Made by a program: the position numbers and the translations under genes. The notes below the pieces were generated by a model. It searched no databases. It saw nothing but the letters and a program-made list of their open reading frames with translations, and was not told the DNA's origin. From a virus: a stretch of 20,194 bases of DNA. Each line of letters begins with the position of its first letter. Position 1 is the first letter of the stretch. Shown here piece after piece: positions 1 through 6,933 of the stretch. The DNA is taken from positions 1 to 20,194 of the IMG/VR virus record IMGVR_UViG_3300000115_000280. One strand, 5' to 3'.

Positions 1-567
1 AATGATACGGTCATCCCCCAGTTCAAGTTCCGCACCAGCCACAACAGGACATGGGCTAACAACGGGATGATGGGTTACTTCCGATCAGCCTGTTACAATA
101 CTCTTGTTGATGGTAACAAGCTGGCCTATGTGTATGGTCGTCACTCAAAGAACTTCTCTGTTACCAGCTTTGCCAGCAAGATCAGGGCTGCATCTGACTT
201 CATTGCCAACGATGGCATGGATCAGATGAAAGTGTGGTATAATACCACGGTTGATCGTGACACTGCGATCTCACTGTTCAGCAATACACTTGCAAAGCGT
301 GTGGACAACGTGACCAAAGCACAGGTTCCTAACAAGGTGATGCTATCCAACCTGATGAAAACCTTTGACGAAGAGAACCGTCACATCATTGGCCGTGGTC
401 ACTACGAAGGCTATGCACAGCAGACTAAAGGCACACTGTGGACTGCTTATCAGGCAGCAACGGCATGGTCTACCCATGTACCCAAAGCTAACACCCGTGT
501 ACTGCGTGAAGATAAGGTACGTAAGATGTTGGCATCACCACACTGGAAAGAATTGGAGACAGTATAA
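1..567 (+). CDS. DUF932 phage/plasmid-like protein, 5' end cut by window
   Basis: The reading frame is open from base 1, so the start lies outside the window; 188 residues are visible. The ATG at 67 is internal, because the upstream codons continue the same protein (a stretch containing QFKFRTSHNRTW). The C-terminal part, with a conserved-looking TKGTLWTAYQAATAWSTH segment preceded by a basic helical stretch, fits the DUF932 (TIGR03299 'phage/plasmid-like') family, found in many phages and plasmids near replication genes. Its molecular role is not established. It ends in TAATG, sharing one base with the start of the next gene, which suggests translational coupling. Family assignment is by recall of the motif pattern and was not searched. 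Confidence 0.75.
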   Translation, partial: NDTVIPQFKFRTSHNRTWANNGMMGYFRSACYNTLVDGNKLAYVYGRHSKNFSVTSFASKIRAASDFIANDGMDQMKVWYNTTVDRDTAISLFSNTLAKRVDNVTKAQVPNKVMLSNLMKTFDEENRHIIGRGHYEGYAQQTKGTLWTAYQAATAWSTHVPKANTRVLREDKVRKMLASPHWKELETV

Positions 568-764
568 TGTATAAGTGGAATTACAACGAAGAAATAACCG
601 CAGAAGAATTTATAAAAAGATTAATCCCTCTAGTCTGTGATCCTGTAGAAACTATGCAGGACTGTGACGGTGATCTTCTTATGTCTGAATTTTCTAAACT
701 TTTAGACGCTTCACGACAACTACAATACGCCAAGAGGCAGGACGCTGTTAGAGAGGATTTATAA
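567..764 (+). CDS. Small acidic hypothetical protein (65 aa)
   Basis: Starts on the TAATG junction with the DUF932 gene. No family was recognised. It is mostly helical-looking, acidic in its first half, and has two cysteines (in the segments LVCDPVE and MQDCDGD). There is no signal peptide or membrane segment. It sits in a run of short genes typical of the early accessory region of a lytic phage, where host-takeover proteins are often encoded; that role is only positional inference. The reality of the gene rests on its tight packing between neighbours and its coupled start. Confidence 0.6.
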   Translation: MYKWNYNEEITAEEFIKRLIPLVCDPVETMQDCDGDLLMSEFSKLLDASRQLQYAKRQDAVREDL

Positions 765-768
765 AGCA

Positions 769-912
769 ATGGCAAAGAAGGCTGATAATAAGTACGACCC
801 GACACAACATCGGATCAAGAAGCGTACATCAATCGGGGCGGGAACTCTTTCCCGTCCCAACAATAAACACAAGAGGCGTAGCTATAAAAAATATAGAGGA
901 CAGGGTAGATAA
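769..912 (+). CDS. Very basic 47-aa protein, 'RGQGR' C-terminus
   Basis: An ATG 4 bases after the preceding stop opens 47 codons ending in TAA, whose last base is the first base of the next gene's ATG (TAATG). The product is strongly basic (Lys/Arg-rich, especially the second half, ending KYRGQGR), with a central TSIGAGTLSRPNNKHKRR segment. Small proteins with this pattern (HRIxKRTSIG then KHKKR and YRGQG) recur in marine phages as far as I recall, which supports a real gene. The charge suggests nucleic-acid or ribosome binding, but no function is known to me. Confidence 0.7.
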   Translation: MAKKADNKYDPTQHRIKKRTSIGAGTLSRPNNKHKRRSYKKYRGQGR

Positions 913-1109
913 TGGGTTATATAATAACACAAGTAGATGTTGGTGGTGTGTCTGATATTGACAGCATTGATGCAATGGTTTCTGAAGAAGACGAAGAAAT
1001 CCATACGTTTCCAACCTATGAAGAAGCTGCGGCATATCTTATGTGTCATGGCATCAGGGAACTTCAGAATGGTTTCCCGTTTGGTATTAAAATTGAGAGG
1101 CTACAATGA
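912..1109 (+). CDS. Acidic hypothetical protein (65 aa)
   Basis: Starts on the TAATG junction with the basic 47-aa gene and ends on an ATGA junction with the SleB-type hydrolase gene. The middle is acidic (MVSEEDEEIH) and is followed by a predicted helix with FPTYEEAAAYLM, a pattern seen in small phage proteins with an alpha/beta fold. No family, signal peptide or membrane segment was recognised. Double coupling to both neighbours argues that it is translated. Confidence 0.6.
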   Translation: MGYIITQVDVGGVSDIDSIDAMVSEEDEEIHTFPTYEEAAAYLMCHGIRELQNGFPFGIKIERLQ

Positions 1110-1597
1110 ACTACTTTAAAATTATTGTCTTAAATTTTATATTCTTTGTGCTATTATCTTTCTTTGCCTCACAATCAAGGGCAGATAATCTTTCATGTTT
1201 AGCAGAGGCAGTGTACTTTGAGGCACGTTCAGAATCTTTTGTTGCACAACTTGCCGTGGCAAATGTTGTACTACAACGAGTGCAGTCAGAAAGATATCCT
1301 GATAGTGTCTGTGATGTTGTGCGTCAAGGCAGGACATGGAAGGGAAAGCCCGTCAGAAACAAGTGTCATTTCTCATACTGGTGTGACGGTAAACCAGAAA
1401 CTATTGCCAATGTAAATGCTTACGCTGAAGCAGTCAGCGCAGCAGAGCTTGCCTTACAGGGGGTTATATTACTCCACACTGAAGGAGCAACCCACTACCA
1501 TGCCTCTTATGTCACACCATATTGGGCATTGGATGAACGCTTCTCACTTGTAGGGCAAATAGACAACCATGTATTTTATATTGACAACACCCAGTGA
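1106..1597 (+). CDS. Secreted SleB-type (Hydrolase_2) cell-wall hydrolase
   Basis: 163 residues. Residues 1-26 form a Sec-type signal: a short charged start, a long hydrophobic core rich in F, L, I and V, then a plausible cleavage site after SRA. The rest fits the Hydrolase_2/SleB family, lytic enzymes that cut peptidoglycan glycan strands. The family's EAR motif is present in YFEARSE (candidate catalytic Glu39), followed by the conserved AVANVVLQRV segment, CHFSYWCDG (residues 87-95) and a C-terminal GATHYHA motif. The signal peptide means it could reach the periplasm through host Sec without a holin. It starts on ATGA with the previous gene. It is placed in the early arm, far from the M15 endolysin on the other strand, so it may act in something other than final lysis. 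Confidence 0.85.
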   Translation: MNYFKIIVLNFIFFVLLSFFASQSRADNLSCLAEAVYFEARSESFVAQLAVANVVLQRVQSERYPDSVCDVVRQGRTWKGKPVRNKCHFSYWCDGKPETIANVNAYAEAVSAAELALQGVILLHTEGATHYHASYVTPYWALDERFSLVGQIDNHVFYIDNTQ

Positions 1598-1609
1598 CAG
1601 GAGTATACT
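1581..1609 (+). promoter_or_regulatory. Candidate sigma70 promoter
   Basis: TTGACA at 1581-1586, a 17-base spacer, and TATACT at 1604-1609 (6/6 and 5/6 matches to consensus). It overlaps the end of the hydrolase gene, and the -10 box abuts the ATG at 1610. A transcript would therefore begin inside the next small gene and serve the genes from 1773 to thyX and beyond. Overlap with coding sequence keeps confidence modest. Confidence 0.4.
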
Positions 1610-1789
1610 ATGCCAGAAGACAGTAACTTAAAATCAGCTTGGGATATATTAAATACTAATATTAAGATGTTAAAAGCTAGAATAAAAGAACAAGAAAAAT
1701 TAATAGATGAGCTTAGAAAAGAACTAGCAAAAGAAAAACAAACAAACGCTAACACGGGATGGGTAGAACACGATGACAAAAGTTTATGA
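1610..1789 (+). CDS. Small coiled-coil hypothetical protein (59 aa)
   Basis: ATG preceded by CAGGAG with about 6 bases spacing, giving 59 codons to TGA. Residues 12-43 are a charged amphipathic helix (IKMLKARIKEQEKLIDELRK) with heptad-like hydrophobic spacing, so a short coiled coil is likely. The tail is polar and contains one Trp. No family was recognised. It overlaps the next gene by 17 bases in a different frame. Confidence 0.6.
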   Translation: MPEDSNLKSAWDILNTNIKMLKARIKEQEKLIDELRKELAKEKQTNANTGWVEHDDKSL

Positions 1790-1943
1790 CTTTGATTGGC
1801 ACCGACTTCAGAAAGAAGATGTACTGAGAAAATCTTTAGGATATGATGAAGAGCTATGGTTGATGATGAAAGAATCAGGATATGATGTAACATTACAAGA
1901 AGAAAGAGATAAATTTTTCAAAGACTTAGAGGATTTAGAGTGA
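1773..1943 (+). CDS. Small acidic hypothetical protein (56 aa)
   Basis: ATG at 1773 inside the end of the preceding gene; it ends in TGA one base before the next ATG. The product is acidic and aromatic (YDFDWHRLQKED, then GYDEELWLMMKESGYD and a helical Glu/Asp/Lys-rich tail). No family, membrane segment or catalytic motif was recognised. The tight fit between two neighbours in alternating frames supports it being a gene. Confidence 0.55.
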   Translation: MTKVYDFDWHRLQKEDVLRKSLGYDEELWLMMKESGYDVTLQEERDKFFKDLEDLE

Positions 1944-1944
1944 G

Positions 1945-2130
1945 ATGGCTAAGAATTTATGGCAGAAAGAACGCAGCGGTTTAATGCGTGACCTAATCAG
2001 AGAGTATGTTGATGAAGGTTATGCCTACAAAGAAGCTAAGAAACTGGCAAAGAAAGAAGCAGATAATATTATGGAAGATAAAGTTTCTTTTGTGCATGAA
2101 CTGTGGGAGGATACCTTTGATGACTGTTGA
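1945..2130 (+). CDS. Small charged helical protein (61 aa)
   Basis: Starts one base after the previous stop and overlaps the thyX start by 11 bases. The product is almost wholly helical and highly charged, with an alternating Lys/Ala/Glu segment (YKEAKKLAKKEADNIMED). A Shine-Dalgarno-like GGGAGG and the thyX start lie inside its 3' end, so the two are probably translationally coupled. No family was recognised. Confidence 0.6.
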   Translation: MAKNLWQKERSGLMRDLIREYVDEGYAYKEAKKLAKKEADNIMEDKVSFVHELWEDTFDDC

Positions 2131-2788
2131 TTTGATTGATCATATGGGTAGCGATCTCAGCGTTGTTAATGCAGCACGGGTTAGCTTTGATAAAGAATCA
2201 TCTTGGGAGGCGATACCTTTTGGTGGTCCCACTAAGGGAGTGTTGCAAGATAAAGATATTAAACTAATAAAGTATCTTGCCAAGCACAATCACTGGACCC
2301 CATTTGGTCATGGCTCTGCACAGTTCAGGATCAAGGCACCTATCTTTGTAGCACGTCAGCTTATGAAGCATCAGGTTGGTCTGGTCTGGAACGAGGTGAG
2401 CCGTAGGTATATTAAAACTGATCCAGATTTCTGGTCCCCTGACTACTGGAGACAGAGTGCAGAAGATGTCAAGCAGGGATCATCAAGAGAGGCAGTTGCC
2501 TCACCAAGTGTTATCAATCATATGTTTGAAGATGCACAGCGTCACTGCGAAGATGCCTATAAAGCTATGATCGGTTCAGGCGTATGTGCGGAACAGGCCA
2601 GAGCAATACTACCACAAAGTCTATTGACAGAGTGGTACTGGTCTGGTACACTGATGGCCTTTGCACGGGTATACAAGCTACGATGCAGTAAGGATGCACA
2701 GGTTGAAACCAGTGACGTAGTTAAACCTATCGGAGATCATATGGAAAAGTTATTTCCTGAATCATGGAGTGCGTTATGTGGAAGTTAG
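2120..2788 (+). CDS. thyX: Flavin-dependent thymidylate synthase ThyX
   Basis: 222 residues, starting at the ATG 9 bases after GGGAGG rather than at the upstream in-frame ATG at 2006, which would add residues unlike the family. ThyX makes dTMP from dUMP using FAD, NADPH and methylene-tetrahydrofolate. Family landmarks: WTPFGHGSAQF (59-69), IFVARQLMKHQ (75-85) followed by NEVSRRY, and the C-terminal block RAILP (161-165) with LRCSKDAQVE (187-196) that binds dUMP. The signature normally read as RHR then x7 and S is here KHQ (83-85) with one extra residue before the serine. In a phage it supplies dTMP for genome synthesis and complements the ribonucleotide reductase downstream. Confidence 0.93.
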   Translation: MTVDLIDHMGSDLSVVNAARVSFDKESSWEAIPFGGPTKGVLQDKDIKLIKYLAKHNHWTPFGHGSAQFRIKAPIFVARQLMKHQVGLVWNEVSRRYIKTDPDFWSPDYWRQSAEDVKQGSSREAVASPSVINHMFEDAQRHCEDAYKAMIGSGVCAEQARAILPQSLLTEWYWSGTLMAFARVYKLRCSKDAQVETSDVVKPIGDHMEKLFPESWSALCGS

Positions 2789-2934
2789 TGTTGAGAAAGG
2801 AGTGGGGAGATGTGGAGCTTAAATCTTTCACTACTAAAAAAGAAGCAGAAGAAGAACTTGAAAACCGTGAACAACTCACTCAGCATGTTACCGGATTTTC
2901 TACAGAAAGAGTTTATCAAATCAAGAAAGGATAA
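2776..2934 (+). CDS. Small hypothetical protein (52 aa)
   Basis: ATG preceded by TGGAG at 6-base spacing, overlapping the end of thyX by 13 bases. The product begins MWKLVLRKEWGDVEL, continues with a Lys/Glu-rich helix (TTKKEAEEELENREQ) and ends VYQIKKG. The beta-strand, acidic helix, strand pattern resembles other tiny phage proteins, but no family is known to me. A longer open frame starting at 2810 in another frame covers this stretch; I reject that one because this gene has the better ribosome site and its stop lies 4 bases before the next well-placed start. Confidence 0.65.
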   Translation: MWKLVLRKEWGDVELKSFTTKKEAEEELENREQLTQHVTGFSTERVYQIKKG

Positions 2935-2938
2935 AGCT

Positions 2939-3127
2939 ATGGATGTTCTTGTTGAAATATACAAGCCAAAAGACAGAGGCCATATTCAGACCTGCTTCAA
3001 AGCACCGTGGCGTAGTATGGAAATGGTTGATAAGATAGAGACACTGGTATCAATAGAAAAGGATATAGCTGCACACCGACAGGAGTTATGTAAAGAACTT
3101 ATGGACATGAGCAAAGGTAAATGGTAA
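2939..3127 (+). CDS. Small hypothetical protein (62 aa)
   Basis: The start chosen is the ATG at 2939, with AAAGG about 8 bases upstream and 4 bases after the previous stop; the same frame is open further up to 2810, but that extension covers the 52-aa gene. The product is MDVLVEIYKPKDRGHIQTCF followed by a mixed-charge helical half ending KGKW. No signal, membrane segment or known domain was recognised. Confidence 0.65.
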   Translation: MDVLVEIYKPKDRGHIQTCFKAPWRSMEMVDKIETLVSIEKDIAAHRQELCKELMDMSKGKW

Positions 3128-3154
3128 ACTTATCTTAATCCACTGGAGATATAT

Positions 3155-4777
3155 ATGGAACTCAAAACGCACCAACCCTGCCCCGACTGTGGCTCGTCAG
3201 ACGCACTGGCATACTACGAATGGGGAACTAAATGCTTTAGCTGCGAAGAATCTAAACCCTACAGAAACGGAGAGAGAATGGATACCCAACCAAAACAGGT
3301 TATTAAAATGCAGAACGAGAACCTATCATCCTTTACCTTCTCAGCTATTGCTGATAGAAAGATCGCTCTTGATACCTGTAAGAAGTATGGTGTCACTGTG
3401 AGCAAGAGTGGCACGATGATAGACAAGCACATGTATAAGTACCATGACAAGAATGGTAATCACATTGCTTCCAAGTTCCGACGCACCAGCGACAAGCAGT
3501 TCTGGTCTGAAGGTGATCTTGGTAAGTGTGGTTTGTTTGGTCAGAATATCTTTGGTCAGACGGGCAAGTTTGTCACGGTTTGCGAGGGAGAACTTGATGC
3601 TATGAGTGCCTTTGAACTGATGGGATCGAAGTGGCCTTCGGTGTCTATCAAGAATGGCGCACAGTCTGCCGTGAAGAATTGTCAGCAGTCACTTGAATAC
3701 CTGAATAAGTTTGATACCATTGTCCTCTGCTTTGACAATGACAAGCAGGGTAAGGATGCGGCACAGGCTGTTGCCAAACTGTTTGAGCCTAACAAGTGTA
3801 AGATCATGGACCTTGAACTGAAGGATGCCAACGAGTATCTGAAGACAGGTCAGCGTGAGAAGTTTACTCAGGCATGGTGGAGCGCACGTACCTACACACC
3901 AGCAGGTATCATTAACCTTGCTGATCTTGGTCGTAGTCTCTACGATGAGACGCACAACGAGACCTGTCCCTACCCGTGGTCTGGTATGAATGACAAGACT
4001 TACGGCATCAGGACCGGAGAGCTTGTGACGTTTACCTCCGGTGCAGGTATGGGTAAGTCCAGTATCATGCGTGAGCTTATGTATCATATCATGCACAATA
4101 CCGAGGATAACATTGGTGTGCTTGCTATGGAAGAGAACACGAAGCAGACTGCCTTCAACCTTATGAGTGTCGAGGCCAACGCTAGACTGTACATCAAGGA
4201 GATACGTGACCAGTACACGCAGGAACAGTTAGATGATTGGCAAGCCAAGACGATTGACTCTGGCAGGTTCTTTGCCTTCGATCACTTTGGCAGCATGGAG
4301 AACGATGAGATACTTAGTCGCATCCGATACATGGCAAAGGCTCTTGACTGCAAGTGGGTCTTCCTTGATCACCTGTCTATCCTTGTGTCTGGACAGGAGG
4401 ACAACGGCGATGAGCGTAAGTCTATCGACATCCTGATGACCAAGCTTCGCTCTCTTGTTGAGGAGACAGGCATTGCACTGATGCTGGTCAGCCACCTACG
4501 TCGCCCATCAGGTGACAACGGGCATGAGAATGGGCGTGAGGTTACCCTGTCACACCTACGTGGCTCTGCTTCTATTGCTCACCTGTCTGATGCAGTGATT
4601 GCACTGGAGCGTAACCAACAGGCAGACGATCCTATCGAAGCTAATACCACCTCTATCCGTGTCCTGAAGAACAGGTACACAGGTGACACTGGTATAGCTT
4701 GTCATCTTCACTATGATGGTGAGACAGGACGCATGACACAGATCGACAACCCTTTTGTGGAGGATGACAATGAGTGA
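3155..4777 (+). CDS. T7 gp4-like DNA primase-helicase
   Basis: 540 residues; primes lagging-strand synthesis and unwinds the fork as a hexamer. The zinc-binding primase domain carries CPDC (9-12) and CFSC (27-30). The Toprim core has CEGELDAM (143-150, metal-binding Glu144) and CFDND (192-196). The helicase domain has Walker A SGAGMGKS (295-302), Walker B VFLDHLS (402-408) and a DnaB-type downstream motif near SHLRRPSG and HLRGSASI. Order and length match T7 gp4 (566 residues). The ribosome site is TGGAG upstream of the ATG. An internal ATG at codon 42 has its own good ribosome site (see separate entry). The next gene overlaps its 3' end by 8 bases. Arg codons are mostly CGN (18 of 25), unlike the leftward arm. 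Confidence 0.95.
   Translation: MELKTHQPCPDCGSSDALAYYEWGTKCFSCEESKPYRNGERMDTQPKQVIKMQNENLSSFTFSAIADRKIALDTCKKYGVTVSKSGTMIDKHMYKYHDKNGNHIASKFRRTSDKQFWSEGDLGKCGLFGQNIFGQTGKFVTVCEGELDAMSAFELMGSKWPSVSIKNGAQSAVKNCQQSLEYLNKFDTIVLCFDNDKQGKDAAQAVAKLFEPNKCKIMDLELKDANEYLKTGQREKFTQAWWSARTYTPAGIINLADLGRSLYDETHNETCPYPWSGMNDKTYGIRTGELVTFTSGAGMGKSSIMRELMYHIMHNTEDNIGVLAMEENTKQTAFNLMSVEANARLYIKEIRDQYTQEQLDDWQAKTIDSGRFFAFDHFGSMENDEILSRIRYMAKALDCKWVFLDHLSILVSGQEDNGDERKSIDILMTKLRSLVEETGIALMLVSHLRRPSGDNGHENGREVTLSHLRGSASIAHLSDAVIALERNQQADDPIEANTTSIRVLKNRYTGDTGIACHLHYDGETGRMTQIDNPFVEDDNE
3269..3280 (+). promoter_or_regulatory. Internal ribosome site and start in primase-helicase
   Basis: GGAGAGAGA immediately precedes an in-frame ATG (3278, codon 42), just after the fourth zinc-binding cysteine (Cys30). 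Initiation here would give a 499-residue form without the zinc domain, comparable to T7 gp4B, which arises from an internal start at Met64. The sequence supports initiation, but use is inferred. Confidence 0.6.
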
Positions 4778-5249
4778 GGTTCGTAAAAAGTTTGACAGAA
4801 CTCTGTATGAGATTGCTGACAAGGCTGCTAAAGAAGCTATGGTATCTTGGCTGAAGGAGCATGATCATACTAACATTGATACCAATGAAACAACTTACTT
4901 TGATATTGTTTCAACTGTGGGTCCAGAACTTCCAAGACATCTCTATGAAGTGGAGGTGAAGTATTCTTGGAAGGGTAACGAGTGGCCCGACAGTTGGAAA
5001 GAGTTACGTATACCACATCGTAAGCAGAGACTTCTTGACAAGTGGAAGGAGGAATGTTACAATGACCTACTTACTTTTGTGGTCTTCAACCATGACTGCA
5101 CTATGGCATGGCATGTAGATGGTAACACATTGTTAGAGTGTGAAGTTAAAGAAGCCTCTAACTACAAGATAAGAAAGGGTGAAAAATTCTTTCACATTCC
5201 CGTAGAAGATGCATACTTGATGGACATGACAAATGAGAGCAGTAGTTGA
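4770..5249 (+). CDS. Possible PD-(D/E)XK endonuclease between helicase and polymerase (159 aa)
   Basis: The start chosen is the ATG at 4770, 6 bases after GGAGG; a TTG at 4755 and an ATG at 4764 are also in frame but badly spaced. No family is recognised outright. Residues YFDIV (Asp45) followed by YEVEVKYSW (Glu62, Lys64) form a D-x16-E-x-K arrangement at the end of a likely beta strand, as in restriction-like nucleases. A basic stretch (IPHRKQRLLDKW) and a beta-rich end (LTFVVFNHDC, AWHVDG) follow. Lying between helicase and polymerase, where many T7-like phages keep a nuclease, it could be an endonuclease or resolvase. This is inference. It overlaps the polymerase gene by 17 bases. Confidence 0.5.
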   Translation: MSEVRKKFDRTLYEIADKAAKEAMVSWLKEHDHTNIDTNETTYFDIVSTVGPELPRHLYEVEVKYSWKGNEWPDSWKELRIPHRKQRLLDKWKEECYNDLLTFVVFNHDCTMAWHVDGNTLLECEVKEASNYKIRKGEKFFHIPVEDAYLMDMTNESSS

Positions 5250-6864
5250 TATAGAAACAGATGCTATTAACGCAACCAAGATACATTGTATCGTAGCAAG
5301 GAGCAAAGAAACAGGACAGACACGACACTGGATAGGAGATGAATGCCATAACTTTAGGGAGTGGTCGAAGAAAATAGATACCTTTATTATGCACAATGGT
5401 ATCAGCTTCGACGCTCCCTTACTTAATAAGTTTACTGGTTCTGATATTAAAGTAGATCAGATTGATGATACACTTATCAAGTCTCAGTTATACAATCCTA
5501 TTCGTGATGGTGGTCATTCCCTTGAGTCATGGGGTAACTTCTTCAATCATAAGAAGGGTGACTACCATGACTTCTCCCACTTCAATCAAGATATGTTGAA
5601 GTACTGCTACACCGACACGGCTGTAACAATGGAGACATATGACTACCTACAGGAAGAAGGCAAGAAGTTCTCTGAAGAATCCTACGATCTGGAACGGAAG
5701 GTTCGTAGCATCGTAGACAAACAACAGAGCAACGGCTTTGCCTTTGACCTGATGAAGGGCATGACACTGGAAGCTAAACTTATGGATGAGTTATACTCTC
5801 TTGAAGAGAAAGCTCACGATATGTTTCCACCTACCATTCTACAGCTAAAGACAAAGACAAAAGAAATACCTTTTAATATAGCAAGTCGTAAGCAAATTGC
5901 CGAACGTCTGATTGAGAAGGGTTGGAAGCCTAAAAAGAAAACAGACAAGGGTAATGTCATTGTCAATGAGGCAGTGCTGGATACGATTGATATGCCAGAG
6001 GCCAAGATGTTCTCCCGTTACTTCCTGCTACAGAAACGTACCGGCCTACTGAAGGCGTGGATACAGGCATGTAGCGAACAGGAACGGGTGCATGGCAGGG
6101 TGCTTACCCTCAAGACTATCACAGGCAGGATGGCACACCACGGCCCAAACATGGCACAGGTTCCGGCAGTCTATAGTCCATACGGTAAGGAGTGCAGGGA
6201 ACTCTGGACTGTATCAAACACTGATACCCATCAGCTAGTCGGTACTGATGCCAGTGGTCTTGAACTTAGATGTCTTGCTCACTACATGAACGATGCCAAG
6301 TTTACTAATGAGGTACTGACAGGTGATGTACATACAGCTAACATGAAGGCAGCAGGTCTAAGTAACCGTGACCAAGCCAAGACATTCATCTATGCATTCC
6401 TGTACGGTGCTGGCCCTGCCAAGATTGGTAGTGTAGTTGGAGGCAGAGCCTCTGATGGACAGAATCTTATTGCAAAGTTCCTGAAGAATATGCCAGCCCT
6501 TAACAAGCTACGTAAAGATATTGGTACAGTTGCTTCAAAGGGTTTGATACGAGGTCTTGATGGTCGTATGTTACATATCAGGCACGAACATGCTGCACTT
6601 AATACCTTACTTCAGGGTGCCGGTGCAGTGGTATGCAAGCGTTGGCTTGTTGAGATGGACAGGATGATCTGGGAGCATGGCCTTGATGCCAAGCTTGTTG
6701 CCTCAGTACACGATGAGTATCAGTTTGAGGTAGCCAAGCCAGACATAGAAAGCTTTACCAAGATAACAAAGGAGGCTATGTATACAACACAGAAAATACT
6801 AAACTTTAAGTGTGACCTTGATTCAGACTTCAAGGTTGGAAATAATTGGGCAGAGACACATTAA
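5233..6864 (+). CDS. Family A DNA polymerase with 3'-5' exonuclease
   Basis: 543 residues, replicative polymerase. Proofreading motifs: VDIETD (Asp6, Glu8), HNGISFD (54-60) and YTDTA (Asp128). Polymerase motifs: A, GTDASGLELR (Asp339); B (O helix), RDQAKTFIYAFLYG (379-392, Lys383, Tyr387, Tyr391); C, VHDEY (492-496). All catalytic acids are present. The residue equivalent to E. coli Phe762 and T7 Tyr526 is Tyr387. It is about 160 residues shorter than T7 polymerase (704), so the thumb insertion that binds thioredoxin in T7 is probably absent. The start lies inside the preceding gene; the Met puts exonuclease motif I at residue 6, as expected. Partners are the primase-helicase and the ssDNA-binding protein. 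Confidence 0.95.
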   Translation: MRAVVDIETDAINATKIHCIVARSKETGQTRHWIGDECHNFREWSKKIDTFIMHNGISFDAPLLNKFTGSDIKVDQIDDTLIKSQLYNPIRDGGHSLESWGNFFNHKKGDYHDFSHFNQDMLKYCYTDTAVTMETYDYLQEEGKKFSEESYDLERKVRSIVDKQQSNGFAFDLMKGMTLEAKLMDELYSLEEKAHDMFPPTILQLKTKTKEIPFNIASRKQIAERLIEKGWKPKKKTDKGNVIVNEAVLDTIDMPEAKMFSRYFLLQKRTGLLKAWIQACSEQERVHGRVLTLKTITGRMAHHGPNMAQVPAVYSPYGKECRELWTVSNTDTHQLVGTDASGLELRCLAHYMNDAKFTNEVLTGDVHTANMKAAGLSNRDQAKTFIYAFLYGAGPAKIGSVVGGRASDGQNLIAKFLKNMPALNKLRKDIGTVASKGLIRGLDGRMLHIRHEHAALNTLLQGAGAVVCKRWLVEMDRMIWEHGLDAKLVASVHDEYQFEVAKPDIESFTKITKEAMYTTQKILNFKCDLDSDFKVGNNWAETH

Positions 6865-6868
6865 TATG

Positions 6869-6898
6869 TTGACATCCCAATATACAATGTGCTATAAT
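6869..6898 (+). promoter_or_regulatory. Strong sigma70 promoter before ssb
   Basis: TTGACA (6869-6874), 18-base spacer, TGC then TATAAT (6893-6898): perfect -35 and -10 boxes with an extended TGn element. It lies in the 124-base gap after the polymerase stop, so it is not constrained by coding. Expected transcription start is near 6905, giving a leader of about 84 bases before the ssb ATG. Confidence 0.85.
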
Positions 6899-6933
6899 GC
6901 ACTTGTTGTTTAGTTAGTAGTAGACGACCTAAC

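Noticed and set aside
2810-2938. N-terminal extension of the 62-aa gene back to 2810
   Set aside because: It covers a better-supported gene (2776-2934) in another frame and lacks a good ribosome site; the ATG at 2939 has one.
3689-4096. Long antisense open frames under the primase-helicase and other genes
   Set aside because: They are shadows of strongly conserved coding sequence on the other strand, with no ribosome sites and unlikely composition.
5035-5063. TTGACA-N17-TACAAT inside the putative nuclease gene
   Set aside because: The -35 match comes from a Leu-Asp-Lys codon run in a conserved-looking coding stretch, and there is no supporting terminator or leader. Kept out of the promoter list.
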